The notes: a model not told the origin generated them from the sequence alone. Numbered from the stretch's first letter, positions 24,352 to 34,676 are shown. The stretch is 64,000 nucleotides of DNA from Phycisphaerae bacterium (GCA_019636475.1 JAHBXN010000009.1:1-64000); one strand, 5' to 3'. Made by a program: numbers and translations.

Positions 24352-26103
24352 TCACGCCTTCTTTCGAAGCGCCATGAATTGCTTGAGAGCGACGGCGTAG
24401 TTCCTGATATCGCGAACCATCGCGGCAAGACCATTCGATCGTACCTGCGACAGATTCTCCGCCAGCCCGATGTCCGCGATGAAATGCGGCTCGGTTCCGA
24501 TGATCTCTTCCGGCGTTCGATTGGAGTACACGCGAAGCAGCAACGCGACCAGACCGTTGACGATCAGAGAGTCGCTCTCCGCCGCAAACACGACCTTGTC
24601 ATTCTCGGGTTTCGCATGCAGCCAGACGGTTGACTGGCAGCCTTTCACCTTCAAACGATCCTGCTTGAGCTCCTCGGGAATGTGCGGATGCGATCGACCG
24701 ATGTCGATGATGCGCTGATACTTCGCCTCCCAGTCCCCGCAGTTCTCAAACTCCTTCAGGATTCGCGACTGGGTCTGCTCGATTGTTTCGGCGGACGGCC
24801 GCACTTCGACCTTCTGCACGGCGCAGGACCCACGAGCCACATTCACCGCCTTGCGCACCGCCGCGACTAATGCCGCCACCTCGTCGCGCGTGTTGTAAAC
24901 CGCGAAGGACACCCGAGCGGTCGCCGACAGGCCAAATCGCTTCATCAAGGGTTCGGCGCAGTGATGCCCCACACGAATTGCGACGCCCTCACGATCGAGC
25001 ATGCGGCCGATATCGTCAGCATGAATGCCTTCGACAACGAACGAGATGATGCTCGTCTTCTCAGCGGCCGTACCGATGATGCGAAGCCCTTCGACGCCGC
25101 CGAGTTGAGCGTGCGCGAGTTCGAGCAGCTCGTGCTCATGCTGCGCGGCGCGTTCAACGCCGATTGACTGAAGATAGCGCGCGCCTTCCGCCATGCCGAC
25201 CACGCCGGCGATATTCGGGGTGCCACCCTCAAATCGGAGCGGCGGATCGAGGAATGTCGTTTTCTCAAAACTGACACTGCGAATCATTGAACCGCCACCC
25301 TGATACGGCGGCATCCGGTTCAGCAGGTCGTACTTGCCGTATAACACGCCGATGCCGGTGGGGCCATACAGCTTATGTGCCGAAAGGACATAGAAATCCG
25401 CATCGAGGGCCTGCACGTCCACCTTCGAATGCGCCACGGCCTGCGCTCCGTCCACAAGGACCACCGCGCCGACGGCGTGCGCCGCCGTAATGATCGAGCG
25501 TATCGGATTGATCGTTCCGAGCGCGTTGGACACATGCGTGACGGCAACAATCTTCGTGCGGGCCGACAGCCGCTTCTCGAATTCCTCGAAGATCAGCTCG
25601 CCGCGATCGTTGATCGGGGCCGCGACGATGCGCGCGCCCGTCTGCTCGCAGATGAGCTGCCACGGCACAATGTTGGAATGGTGCTCCATCTGCGTGAGCA
25701 GGACTTCATCGCCCGGACCGAGTTCGAGCCGGCCGTAGCTCGCCGCGACCAGATTGATGCCGTCGGTGGTTCCGCGCGTGAAGACGATTTCTTCTTCGCG
25801 GGCGGCATTCAGAAACGCCTGCATTGTTCGCCGGGCGGCTTCGTAGGCATCGGTCGCCCGGACCGCCAGGGAGTGCGCGCCGCGATGGATGTTGGAATTG
25901 TATTCCTCGTAGTATCGCGTTGTGGCATCGATGACGGCTCGCGGCTTTTGTGTGGTCGCGGCGTTGTCGAGATAGACCAGCCTCCTGCCCTGCACGGATT
26001 GTGCAAGGATCGGGAAGTCCGCGCGAATACGCTGGACGTCAGGAAGTGTGGCGTCGTCGATCCGCGTTTCGGACGAGTTCGACGAAGTCGTCGCTGTACT
26101 CAT
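24352..26103 (-). CDS. sufS-sufE: SufS-SufE fusion: cysteine desulfurase with its sulfur acceptor
   Basis: A 583-residue fusion. The first 410 residues are a group II cysteine desulfurase: N-terminal YLDNAATTQKP, PLP lysine in VLSAHKLYGPTG, and the catalytic Cys in RVGHHCAEPLMKRFG. A short linker leads to a SufE domain of about 150 residues with its acceptor Cys in LKVKGCQSTVWL. The enzyme takes sulfur from cysteine and passes it, within one polypeptide, to the SufBCD scaffold. The ATG at 26103 lies 65 bases inside sufD in another frame; no later in-frame ATG precedes the conserved part. The fusion is complete in both domains. Confidence 0.93.
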   Translation of the reverse strand: MSTATTSSNSSETRIDDATLPDVQRIRADFPILAQSVQGRRLVYLDNAATTQKPRAVIDATTRYYEEYNSNIHRGAHSLAVRATDAYEAARRTMQAFLNAAREEEIVFTRGTTDGINLVAASYGRLELGPGDEVLLTQMEHHSNIVPWQLICEQTGARIVAAPINDRGELIFEEFEKRLSARTKIVAVTHVSNALGTINPIRSIITAAHAVGAVVLVDGAQAVAHSKVDVQALDADFYVLSAHKLYGPTGIGVLYGKYDLLNRMPPYQGGGSMIRSVSFEKTTFLDPPLRFEGGTPNIAGVVGMAEGARYLQSIGVERAAQHEHELLELAHAQLGGVEGLRIIGTAAEKTSIISFVVEGIHADDIGRMLDREGVAIRVGHHCAEPLMKRFGLSATARVSFAVYNTRDEVAALVAAVRKAVNVARGSCAVQKVEVRPSAETIEQTQSRILKEFENCGDWEAKYQRIIDIGRSHPHIPEELKQDRLKVKGCQSTVWLHAKPENDKVVFAAESDSLIVNGLVALLLRVYSNRTPEEIIGTEPHFIADIGLAENLSQVRSNGLAAMVRDIRNYAVALKQFMALRKKA

Positions 26104-27436
26104 ATGGCCGTCCAAAAGTCAGTGACTCGCCGTGCGCGAGCCGCGCAGCCAGCAGATTCTGAAGCCTGTCCCGCAGCGCCGGCACGCGAACCTGACCGAT
26201 ACTCTCGCCTGCGAACGCGTAGATCAGCAGACTCCTGGCGGCATCGATGTTCACGCCACGGGTGCGAAGATAGAAGATCGCCTCATCGTCCAACTGACCG
26301 ACCGTCGCACCGTGGGTGCACTTTACGTCGTCCGCCAGAATCTCCAACTGGGGCTTTGTGTCGACCGAAGCCTCCCGCGAAAGCAGCAGGCTCGCGTTGG
26401 ACTGCTTCGCATCGGTCTTCTGCGCTCCCGGGTGGACAATGATTCGCCCGGTGAAGACGCTGCGCGACTGATCGCTGAGGATGCCCTTGTAATATTCCCA
26501 GCTGTTGCAATGGGGGCTGGCGTGCTCGACTCGCAGATGGTTGTCCACATGCTGACTGCCGCGGAGAACGGACAGGCCATTGAACATGCAGTTCGAGCCT
26601 TCACCGCCGAGATGGGCATGGACATTGTTGCGAACGAGGCCGCCGCCGAACGACAGCGTGTGTGACGACATATTCGCGCTGCGGTCGAGCTGCACATGAC
26701 GCGTCGCGACGTGATAGGCGCTGTCACTCTCGCGCTCCACCTTGTAGTGGTCGATGATCGCATTCTCGGCGAGCACGAACTCCGCCACGCTGTTGGTAAG
26801 ATACGTCGCATCGGACAGGCCCGCGTGCGTCTCGACGATCGTCGCCTGGCTGTGATCGTCCGCCACAACCAGCAGGCGTGGATGCGTCACGGCCGGCTGC
26901 GCTCCGGGAACCGTCACGAACATCAGGTGAATCGGCGTTTTTGAAACCGCGCCGCGCGGCACATGAACAAAGATGCCGTCGTCAAGGAAGGCGGTGTTCA
27001 GCGCCGAGAAGGCCTCGGTCCGCCCGTCGATGTGCCGCGCCAGGTGCGAATCAATGAGCGATCGATGCGACGTGACGGCCGCGGCGAGACTACATACGAC
27101 GATTCCGCCCTCGATCGGCTTCCGCGACGAGAGCGCCGGCTCAAATCGACCGTTGACGACAACGAACAGCTGATCCTCCGGCTCACCGAAGCGATAATCA
27201 CGCAACTCACCCGGTTCGACCGGCGATGCCGGCGGTGCGGCACGCTCGAATGCGGTCCGGGCGATCGGGGAGACATTGGTAAATCGCCATTCCTCGTCGC
27301 GCAGCGTCGGAAAACCGAGCTTCCCAAATGCGGTGAATGCGGCCTTTCGAACCGCGCGAAACGCATCCGATGCGTTCGCCTCGGCCTGCTCGAAGTCGAC
27401 AAGCCATGCGTCTGTACCTGTGCGGGTTTCGATCAT
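26039..27436 (-). CDS. sufD: Fe-S assembly scaffold protein SufD
   Basis: A 465-residue SufB/SufD-family protein. The N-terminus has FPTLRDEEWRFTNVSPI, and the C-terminal half contains the beta-helix core with VKCTHGATVGQLDDEAIFYLRTRG, including the conserved Cys and His region of SufD. It works with SufB and SufC to build clusters. Its last 65 bases overlap the sufSE start in a different frame, a long overlap for neighbouring suf genes. Upstream is sufC (74-base gap). Confidence 0.93.
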   Translation of the reverse strand: MIETRTGTDAWLVDFEQAEANASDAFRAVRKAAFTAFGKLGFPTLRDEEWRFTNVSPIARTAFERAAPPASPVEPGELRDYRFGEPEDQLFVVVNGRFEPALSSRKPIEGGIVVCSLAAAVTSHRSLIDSHLARHIDGRTEAFSALNTAFLDDGIFVHVPRGAVSKTPIHLMFVTVPGAQPAVTHPRLLVVADDHSQATIVETHAGLSDATYLTNSVAEFVLAENAIIDHYKVERESDSAYHVATRHVQLDRSANMSSHTLSFGGGLVRNNVHAHLGGEGSNCMFNGLSVLRGSQHVDNHLRVEHASPHCNSWEYYKGILSDQSRSVFTGRIIVHPGAQKTDAKQSNASLLLSREASVDTKPQLEILADDVKCTHGATVGQLDDEAIFYLRTRGVNIDAARSLLIYAFAGESIGQVRVPALRDRLQNLLAARLAHGESLTFGRPYEYSDDFVELVRNADRRRHTS

Positions 27437-27510
27437 TCAATGCCTCTTCACGTCGATTCGTTCTCGAGCCGCCGACCATCGCAGGCGGTATGCAGTCTTC
27501 CGCTCAGCCA

Positions 27511-28272
27511 TCAGCCAACGGGCTGGGCGACATCCTTCACCATGCCGACATATCCGCTCTTTTCCAGCTCGAACGCCAATTCCTTGTCGCCGCTCCTGAC
27601 GATTCGGCCGTCCACGAGCACGTGCACAAAATCCGGCACGATGTACTGCAACAGCCGCTGATAGTGGGTCACGACAATAAATGAGCGATCCGGGCCGCGC
27701 AGACCGTTGACGCCCTTGGCGACGATCTTCAGCGCGTCGATATCGAGTCCGGAGTCGGTCTCGTCGAGGATCGCGAGCTTCGGCTCCAGCATGGCCATCT
27801 GGAAGACCTCGTTTCGTTTTTTCTCGCCGCCGGAAAATCCCTCATTGATCGCGCGAGTCATGAGCTTGTCATCGAGATCCACCAGCTTCATCTTCTGGCG
27901 TGCCAGATTTAGAAACTCGTTGGCGTCGATTTCCGGCTGCCCCTTACTCTTGCGCATCGCATTGATCGCGGCCTTGAGGAAATACGTCGTGCTGACGCCA
28001 GGAATCTCGACCGGATACTGAAACGCGAGAAACACGCCGAGCCACGCGCGCTCCTCCGGCGGCATCGCGAGAAGGTCGTGCCCGTTGAAAATCACCTGCC
28101 CTTCGGTGACTTCGTACTGTTCGTTTCCCGCGAGCACCGACGCCAGCGTGCTTTTTCCGCTGCCATTCGGCCCCATGATCGAATGCACCTCGCCGGGCTT
28201 AACGACAAGGTCGATGCCCTTGAGGATTTCATGATCGTCAATCGTTGCGTGCAGATTCTTGATTTCCAGCAT
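27511..28272 (-). CDS. sufC: Fe-S assembly ATPase SufC
   Basis: ABC-type ATPase of the SufBCD complex, 253 residues. Walker A GPNGSGKST, signature FSGGEKKRNE, Walker B LAILDETDSGLDID and the H-loop VVTHYQR are all present. The start at ATG 28272 (MLEIKNL) matches the family; ATGs at 28284 and 28296 are in frame. It powers conformational change of SufB/SufD. Confidence 0.95.
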   Translation of the reverse strand: MLEIKNLHATIDDHEILKGIDLVVKPGEVHSIMGPNGSGKSTLASVLAGNEQYEVTEGQVIFNGHDLLAMPPEERAWLGVFLAFQYPVEIPGVSTTYFLKAAINAMRKSKGQPEIDANEFLNLARQKMKLVDLDDKLMTRAINEGFSGGEKKRNEVFQMAMLEPKLAILDETDSGLDIDALKIVAKGVNGLRGPDRSFIVVTHYQRLLQYIVPDFVHVLVDGRIVRSGDKELAFELEKSGYVGMVKDVAQPVG

Positions 28273-28408
28273 GTCAGATCCCATCGCCGCGATCATAAAT
28301 CGCCGCGGTCCTCAGAGGCCCGTCTCAGGCATCCCGATTGCGCCGGGCGCACAGGCCTGTTTTCCATTCGATTTAAATCCCACCGGGTTCCACGCGGGGC
28401 AAACGTCC

Positions 28409-29860
28409 TCAGCCGACACTTCCTTCGAGCGACACTTCGAGCAGCTTCTGCGCCTCGACGGCGAACTCCATCGGCAACTCACGAAACACTTCCTTGCAGA
28501 ATCCGTTCACGATCAGCCCCACCGCGGCTTCTGTCGGGATGCCGCGCTGATTGCAGTAGAACAGCTGATCCTCGCCGATCTTCGACGTGGTGGCTTCGTG
28601 CTCCATGTGAGCCGTGCTGTTCTTGACCTCGATGTAAGGGAAGGTATGCGCTCCGCACTCGCTGCCGATCAGCATCGAGTCGCACTGGGTGAAGTTGCGC
28701 GCGTTATCCGCGCCGCGATTGATCTTCACCCCGCCACGATAGGTGTTCTGGCCGCGCTGCGCCGAAATACCCTTGCTGATGATGTAGCTTTTCGTGTTCC
28801 TGCCGATGTGGATCATCTTCGTGCCGGTGTCGGCCTGCTGCCGGCGGCTGGTCAGCGCGACGGAGTAAAACTCACCCACCGAATCATCGCCCTGCAGAAT
28901 GCAGCTCGGATATTTCCAGGTGATGGCCGATCCCGTTTCAACCTGCGTCCACGAGATATGCGATCGCCGGCCCTGGCACTTGCCCCGCTTCGTGACGAAA
29001 TTGTAAATTCCGCCCTTGCCATCCTTATCACCCTGGTACCAGTTCTGAATGGTGGAGTATTTGATCGATGCGTCATCGAGCGCAACGAGTTCCACGACGG
29101 CCGCATGCAGCTGGTTTTCATCGCGAATCGGCGCTGTGCAGCCCTCCAGGTAGCTGACGCTTGCGCCTTGCTCGGCGATGATCAGCGTCCGCTCGAACTG
29201 CCCCGTGCTCTGGGCATTGATTCGAAAGTAGGTCGACAAGTCCATCGGGCACTTCACGCCTTTGGGCACGAAGACGAAAGAGCCGTCGCTGAAAACAGCG
29301 GAATTCAATGTAGCGAAGAAATTGTCCGTGATCGGCACCACCGATCCGAGGTACTTCTGAACCAGTTCGGGATGATTGTGAACCGCCTCGGTGAATGAGC
29401 AGAAGATAATGCCCAGCTCGGCCAGCTTCTCCTTGAACGTCGTACCGACTGACACGCTGTCGAAAACGACGTCGACCGCGACTCCCGCCAGCGCCGCCCG
29501 CTCGTTCAGTGGAATGCCGAGCTTCTCATACGTCTCAAGCAGCCGCGGATCGACCTCGTCCAGACTCTTCGGGCGGTCTTTCTGCTGCTTCGGCGCTGAA
29601 TAGTAAATGATGTCCTGGTAGTCAATCTTCGGGTATTTCAGATTCGCCCAATTCGGCTCGTTCATCGTCAGCCAATGGCGATACGCCTTCAGCCGCCAGT
29701 CGAGGAGCCACTGCGGCTCTTCTTTCTTCGCGGAGATGAAGCGAACGATGTCCTCGTTGAGGCCCTTGGGAGCAGCATCGGCTTCGATGTCGGTCACGAA
29801 GCCGTACTTGTACTCCTGCGAGGCCCATTTATTCAGTGTCTCGGTGGAACCGCTGCTCAT
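28409..29860 (-). CDS. sufB: Fe-S assembly scaffold protein SufB
   Basis: Core scaffold on which the cluster forms, 483 residues. Conserved blocks are visible: [55 protein letters not shown], and the terminal [16 protein letters not shown] and LFYCNQRGI. Same-strand order is rrf2, A-type carrier, sufB, sufC, sufD, sufSE. Length and residues are standard. Confidence 0.95.
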   Translation of the reverse strand: MSSGSTETLNKWASQEYKYGFVTDIEADAAPKGLNEDIVRFISAKKEEPQWLLDWRLKAYRHWLTMNEPNWANLKYPKIDYQDIIYYSAPKQQKDRPKSLDEVDPRLLETYEKLGIPLNERAALAGVAVDVVFDSVSVGTTFKEKLAELGIIFCSFTEAVHNHPELVQKYLGSVVPITDNFFATLNSAVFSDGSFVFVPKGVKCPMDLSTYFRINAQSTGQFERTLIIAEQGASVSYLEGCTAPIRDENQLHAAVVELVALDDASIKYSTIQNWYQGDKDGKGGIYNFVTKRGKCQGRRSHISWTQVETGSAITWKYPSCILQGDDSVGEFYSVALTSRRQQADTGTKMIHIGRNTKSYIISKGISAQRGQNTYRGGVKINRGADNARNFTQCDSMLIGSECGAHTFPYIEVKNSTAHMEHEATTSKIGEDQLFYCNQRGIPTEAAVGLIVNGFCKEVFRELPMEFAVEAQKLLEVSLEGSVG

Positions 29861-29952
29861 TAAGCCGATACTCCCAATCTCGCCGCTCGCCGGTGTGGTT
29901 AATCAGGTCCGCGCGGCATCAGTCGCCGACCCGATCCGGTCACGGCCGATGT

Positions 29953-30285
29953 CTAGGCGCTGAAGCTGCTGCCGCATCCACAGGTGTGCGTCGCGTTGGG
30001 ATTGTTGAACACAAAGCCCCGACCCATCACCTCATCCTTGAAATCCACGGCGACGCCATCCAGGTAGATCTGACTCTTGGGATCGCAGATCACCTTTACG
30101 CCGTGAACGTCCCATTCCTCATCGTTCTCGTTCCGTGCCTCGGTCAGATCGAGCGTATATGAAAATCCGCTGCAGCCTCCGCCTTTGACTCCGACACGCA
30201 AGTAGGTCTTTTCATTGTCCAGCTTCTGGTCCGCAATGATCGTCTTGACTTCGGCAGCCGCTCGTTCGGTCAGTGCAATCGGCAT
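29953..30285 (-). CDS. A-type Fe-S carrier (HesB/IscA/SufA/ErpA family)
   Basis: A 110-residue HesB-family protein with the three conserved cysteines, one in KGGGCSGF and two in HTCGCGSSF at the C-terminus. It takes clusters from SufBCD to apo-proteins. It lies between the regulator and sufB on the same strand. SufA against ErpA cannot be decided from the sequence alone. Confidence 0.9.
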   Translation of the reverse strand: MPIALTERAAAEVKTIIADQKLDNEKTYLRVGVKGGGCSGFSYTLDLTEARNENDEEWDVHGVKVICDPKSQIYLDGVAVDFKDEVMGRGFVFNNPNATHTCGCGSSFSA

Positions 30286-30372
30286 CGTCGATTTCTCCTC
30301 GCGTCACGCCGCCTGCTGGGCGGCGACGACATCCACTCAGGGCCCGCGCCAACGCGAGCCCGCTGCTTTCAT

Positions 30373-30891
30373 TCACACCTCAACGGCCGCGCCGCCGGTC
30401 ACCTCGCTGGTTCGACATGCGGCCGACCTGCACTCGCTGCCGTGAACCGTCAGTGTCGCGGCGGATTGGGGATCCTTCGCATCACGGACGATCTCAGCCA
30501 GCGTGACTTGCAGGAGGAAATTCTCCAGCCGGGCCTGGATGCGCTGAATCGGCAACTTCACGGGGCACAGCTCGGAAAGCTCACACACCGGATCAGGCAT
30601 CGGCGAATGATTTGAGCACTGCACGAAGCGGATCGGCCCCTCAATCGCCTGGATGATTGCCGATAGCGTGACAGCGTCGGGACTTTTCGCCAGCGAATAG
30701 CCGCCTTTGGCACCACGAATCGATCGAACCAACTCGCTCTGGCTCAACGTCTTAAGCACGTTCATCAACAGAGCGGTCGGAACGCGGAATTTCTCAGCAA
30801 TCTCCCGCGCCGTGCACAGCCGGTCACGATTCTGCGCCAAATGGGCCAGCGCAATGATCGCGTAATCCGTCTTTCGGGTTAGCGCAAACAC
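30373..30891 (-). CDS. Rrf2-family transcription regulator, Fe-S-sensing type
   Basis: A 172-residue Rrf2-family protein starting with GTG at 30891. A winged helix-turn-helix is at the N-terminus (DYAIIALAHLAQN ... TAREIAEKF ... LLMNVLKTLSQSELVRSIRGAKGGY). Three cysteines in VQC, VCELSELC lie where IscR/SufR-type proteins hold a cluster. It heads the suf operon and probably senses its product, repressing the promoter at 30963-30991. The C-terminal tail has two further cysteines (SECRSAAC) of unknown role. Confidence 0.87.
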   Translation of the reverse strand: MFALTRKTDYAIIALAHLAQNRDRLCTAREIAEKFRVPTALLMNVLKTLSQSELVRSIRGAKGGYSLAKSPDAVTLSAIIQAIEGPIRFVQCSNHSPMPDPVCELSELCPVKLPIQRIQARLENFLLQVTLAEIVRDAKDPQSAATLTVHGSECRSAACRTSEVTGGAAVEV

Positions 30892-30962
30892 GTCAAACCC
30901 ATTTCAGGAACCCTCGGATCAGCGGCCGACAACCGGCCATCCCAAAACCCAAGAGCTGAGAC

Positions 30963-30991
30963 AATATAGTACCGAACCGGTACGCATTCAA
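30963..30991 (-). promoter_or_regulatory. suf operon promoter with dyad operator in the spacer
   Basis: On the minus strand TTGAAT (30991-30986) and TATATT (30968-30963) are separated by exactly 17 bases, a near-consensus sigma-70 promoter. The spacer contains the perfect dyad GTACCG-N3-CGGTAC (30969-30983). A protein bound there would block RNA polymerase; the Rrf2 protein encoded 70 bases downstream is the obvious candidate. Confidence 0.75.
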
Positions 30992-31147
30992 GGCGCGGTT
31001 TGATCAACGGCTGGACATGATTTGAAAGCGGCTGAATTGGTTCAGCGGCAGCCCGGTTCAGACGCTGGCGAGGCAGTCGGCAGATTCCGACAGCCGGTGC
31101 CCGAGGGCTCCACCGCGACCGTCGTTGCTGAAGTGCTCGTCTGGTCG

Positions 31148-34100
31148 TCAGTTGCGCAATTCCGACCAGGACATCACGCGCTTCTTCGGGTTCGGCTCGG
31201 TGATTGTGATCATCTGGGGGATGACGCGAGCGCCGATCGTCGTGCTCGCGGCAGAGGGCGTCACGCTCACCACATATGGATCGGTTACAGACCGGCTATC
31301 GAAGTAAATCTTCAGCTTGTACGAGGTGTTCGGATTCACACCGCCGAAATGGGCCCAAAGTGGCTCAGTGCCAGAGAAGCCTCGGGCCGTGCCGATATCC
31401 CGGCGCCCGAGATAGGTCTTTCCGCTCGCGCTCCACAATTCCACTCGCACGCCCACAGCCGCGCAGTTCGTCGCACCCTCTCCGCGGCCAATCAATCGGA
31501 CCTTCAAGTAGTCCGCATTGTTGGTCTGATTTTGAAAGAGCATCGCGGACGCACCGACGCGCGTGACGGAGAGATCCAGATCGCCGTCGTTGTCATAATC
31601 CACAAAGACGACATCCATGATATCGCCTGTTGCCCGAAGACCAGCTCCGATGCGTTTGAACGTGCCGTCACCCTGGTTCTCATGGACAAGCAGCTTGCCT
31701 TCGGGGCCGGCAATGACCAGATCAAGATCACCATCGTTATCAAGGTCACCCCAGGCGCACGTCCTCATGCCGGTTGCGCCATTGGAACCCACACCGGGAT
31801 TGAGATTGACTCCGGAGCTGCCGTTGATGTTCGCAAATGTCCCGCTCAGCGTGGCCCAGTTCACATTGTTTCGCCACAGATATCCGCTGTATCCTTTCTC
31901 AAAGCGCGGCACATAGAGATCCAGATCACCATCATTGTCATAGTCCGCCCAGGCCGAACCGATCTTTTTGTCATTCCCGGTCACGACGGAGATGCCATAG
32001 TTGTTGCGAGCGTAGGTGCCTTCGCCCTTGGACACGAACAGCTTGCCGCCGGAGTAATGATAGAAGAGGTCCACATACCCGTCGTTGTTGACATCTCCGG
32101 CGCTGATGAAATCTCCATTGCCGAAATTGCCCGAGGTATGAAGTCCGTACCCGGACCCGTTCGTACCGACCAGTGACACCGATGTGCCACCCTGATTGAG
32201 TCCGATGTAGTTGCCGTTCTCCGAACACTGCACGATATCGATCCAGCCGTCGCGGTTCACGTCGATGGCCGCGACGCCTTCGTTGTTCGTCGGCGCGGAG
32301 AATCCGGCGTTTCCTGCGCTGGACAGGCCGCCGGAGCCGTTATTGGTATACAGCCGTTCCGTGTCATAGCCGGAGTTCGCACACGAGATCCAGAAATCAA
32401 GGTGACCGTCATTGCTGATATCGAGCAGCGCGCCCTGGCGATAATTGTTGCCGCCGCCGAACGTGGCACTTGTAAAGCCGACTCCGGCGTTGTTATTGGT
32501 CAGAAATTTCGCGGTGTTGCCGGTCAGAATCACGTCCAAGTCACCGTCGCCGTCGAAGTCGCCCCAGTGAGCGGCCGCGGCGAAGGTGTCGGCATTTGAC
32601 GAGGACGACACCGCGAAGCCCGTAGCGGATGACACATCGATGAACCGGGCGCTTTTCACGCTGACGTTGTCGATTCCCCAGGATTCGTCAGCCATCCCGC
32701 CACCGGATTCGTCCGTCAACGCCCCCATGAACGCCAGCGTCGTGACACTGGATGACGCCGTGAACACGACTTCCACCGTGCGGAAGATGCCGTCCTTCCA
32801 ATTGCTGCTGAAGCCGTAATGCCCGCTCTGGTCCGGAGGGTATGGATAGGAGTAGCCATCGTTAATCCAGCCGGAATCGTGGATGAACGTATGATTGAAG
32901 ATTATCGTTCCATCCATGCTGACCTGAAATGCGTCGGGACCATAAGGCCCCGGCGTTCCGTCCCATGAATCAATCGCGTAGAGATCGAATGTCAGTGAGT
33001 AAACCGTGCCCGGCGTCGTATTCAATGCCAGCTTCACCGAGTTGTTCCGGTGCTGACCGAGGAATTTCGTGAACGTGGCGTTATTCGTCACCGTCGTATT
33101 CGACCACTCCGGCCCCACGCTGCCCTCGAAGTCGTTGACATAGGGTGTATTCGCGGGAATCAGACATGATGCAGTCGGCGCCGCGATCATGTACCGTTCG
33201 GTCGCGTTTGAGCCTCCGAGGCTGGTCTCCAACTGTGAGAAAGAGCCGAGCGATCCGCCCGACCATCGCGCCATGTTCAGGTTGTTCGTCTCGTCAGAGA
33301 TCGCGACGATGATCTCTCCGGCAGCCGAATTCGGCACCAACTGAACGACCTGGAGATTATCGGCCAGATCGGATCCTGAACCCCCGTCCCACTGCCATGA
33401 GCTCCCGTTCCAGGTGGCAGTGCGCGCCCGACGGGAGTTTGCGCCGGCATCCTTGCAATACACATACAGACCGGTGCTCCCACAGGGCTCGAACGCGACA
33501 TCGAAGGCCCGGCGATCATTAAACGGCGCCTTCGACTCGATCTCAGTCGCGGAACCCCATGCGCTGCCGCTCCACGCGTTCGCCCAATATTCGGAGCCGC
33601 CAGTCAAAATGCCGCAAATGACCTTGTTGGAGGTCGGGTCGGCTGCCAGCCGAATCCATCGAGGCTGCGAGCCGACCGAGGGCATGTTCGTAACCGACGA
33701 CCATGTGCTGCCATTCCACTTGATCGAACGCGGCTGATTGCTCGACGCATTGGAATAGGCGATCAGACAGTTTGAGGATTTGGACTCGTACACCGCGGCG
33801 AAACTCTCGTAATCCTTGACGGAGTTCGTCTCAATCGTGGTGACCGACCCGAAACTCGCGCCATTCCAGATGGCGGCGTACAACTTGCCGTTTGAATTAC
33901 CTGCGAGCAGCATGATTTCGTTGCTATCCGGCTGCGGCGTCAGGCTGATGAACCAAACCTGATTGCTTTCCGGCAGCGTGAGAAATGACTCGGACGAAAC
34001 CGAAGCGCCGGAATAGGTGCGATAGCCAACCTTCTTCTTGCCTGCGTCCTCTGCCCAGTAGGCGGCCAGTAAATCCCCGGACGCCTGTTCGTAAGCGAGA

Positions 34101-34459
34101 TCAAACGCGCGCTTGGCGAACTGGCCCGTATTCGAACAGACTTCGATTGGCGAGCTCCATGTCGAGCCGTTGAAGAAGAGCAGATTGACGTCCTCGTCGT
34201 AATCGAGCGAACCGAACGCGATTTCGTTGCGGGTCGGGCAGTTTCTTGCGACCACCCACGCCGGCTCGCGACCGACGCTTGGCATCGCGGCGGAGGAACT
34301 CCAGTTCGAACCACTCAGCGTACTATATCGAGGACTCGTCGCGGACTTTCTGCTGAAGGTGGCGACCACCGGTGTCAGGTCGTTGCCCGTCGCCTCGCGC
34401 GGTACGACCAACGCTGTGAGCAGAAGCCAGAGCAGCAGAAGTAATCGGTTGATTTTCAC
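31148..34459 (-). CDS. Large secreted FG-GAP/ASPIC repeat protein
   Basis: A protein of 1103 residues from GTG 34459, chosen because GAGCGAGAAAGG precedes it and KINRLLLLLWLLLTALVVPREATG follows as a signal peptide. The first half has propeller-like repeats of the pattern WNGSTWSS...MPSVGSQPRWI. The second half has FG-GAP/VCBS repeats with Ca-binding DxDxDGxxD (DGDGDLDVIL, NNDGYVDLFY, NDGDLDLYVPR, NDGDLDLVIAG, NDGDLDLSVTR), then an ASPIC/UnbV-like domain (VGVRVELWSASGKTYLGRRD). The last residues KKRVMSWSELRN match the tail of the neighbouring protein. Probably an extracellular or surface protein; function unknown. Confidence 0.8.
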   Translation of the reverse strand: MKINRLLLLLWLLLTALVVPREATGNDLTPVVATFSRKSATSPRYSTLSGSNWSSSAAMPSVGREPAWVVARNCPTRNEIAFGSLDYDEDVNLLFFNGSTWSSPIEVCSNTGQFAKRAFDLAYEQASGDLLAAYWAEDAGKKKVGYRTYSGASVSSESFLTLPESNQVWFISLTPQPDSNEIMLLAGNSNGKLYAAIWNGASFGSVTTIETNSVKDYESFAAVYESKSSNCLIAYSNASSNQPRSIKWNGSTWSSVTNMPSVGSQPRWIRLAADPTSNKVICGILTGGSEYWANAWSGSAWGSATEIESKAPFNDRRAFDVAFEPCGSTGLYVYCKDAGANSRRARTATWNGSSWQWDGGSGSDLADNLQVVQLVPNSAAGEIIVAISDETNNLNMARWSGGSLGSFSQLETSLGGSNATERYMIAAPTASCLIPANTPYVNDFEGSVGPEWSNTTVTNNATFTKFLGQHRNNSVKLALNTTPGTVYSLTFDLYAIDSWDGTPGPYGPDAFQVSMDGTIIFNHTFIHDSGWINDGYSYPYPPDQSGHYGFSSNWKDGIFRTVEVVFTASSSVTTLAFMGALTDESGGGMADESWGIDNVSVKSARFIDVSSATGFAVSSSSNADTFAAAAHWGDFDGDGDLDVILTGNTAKFLTNNNAGVGFTSATFGGGNNYRQGALLDISNDGHLDFWISCANSGYDTERLYTNNGSGGLSSAGNAGFSAPTNNEGVAAIDVNRDGWIDIVQCSENGNYIGLNQGGTSVSLVGTNGSGYGLHTSGNFGNGDFISAGDVNNDGYVDLFYHYSGGKLFVSKGEGTYARNNYGISVVTGNDKKIGSAWADYDNDGDLDLYVPRFEKGYSGYLWRNNVNWATLSGTFANINGSSGVNLNPGVGSNGATGMRTCAWGDLDNDGDLDLVIAGPEGKLLVHENQGDGTFKRIGAGLRATGDIMDVVFVDYDNDGDLDLSVTRVGASAMLFQNQTNNADYLKVRLIGRGEGATNCAAVGVRVELWSASGKTYLGRRDIGTARGFSGTEPLWAHFGGVNPNTSYKLKIYFDSRSVTDPYVVSVTPSAASTTIGARVIPQMITITEPNPKKRVMSWSELRN

Positions 34460-34676
34460 GCCTTTCTCGCTCCACGGGCATCGTCCGAGCGACGCCCATA
34501 CCTCCAGATGAACATCGACCAACTAAAGAATCACATTCAGGTCGCGTAATGGCCAATATGCCTCGCAACACGACCGAAAACCAGACGTGATTGACAGTGG
34601 GCTGGAAGTCGCCGTTGCCGGCGGCGCTGCATCGGAATGTCGCGGAATGAGACGTGCCCTGATCGGCCCACGCCCG

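Noticed and set aside
28259-29398. 379-codon frame antisense to sufB
   Set aside because: sufB is certain on the other strand; the antisense product has no recognisable features.
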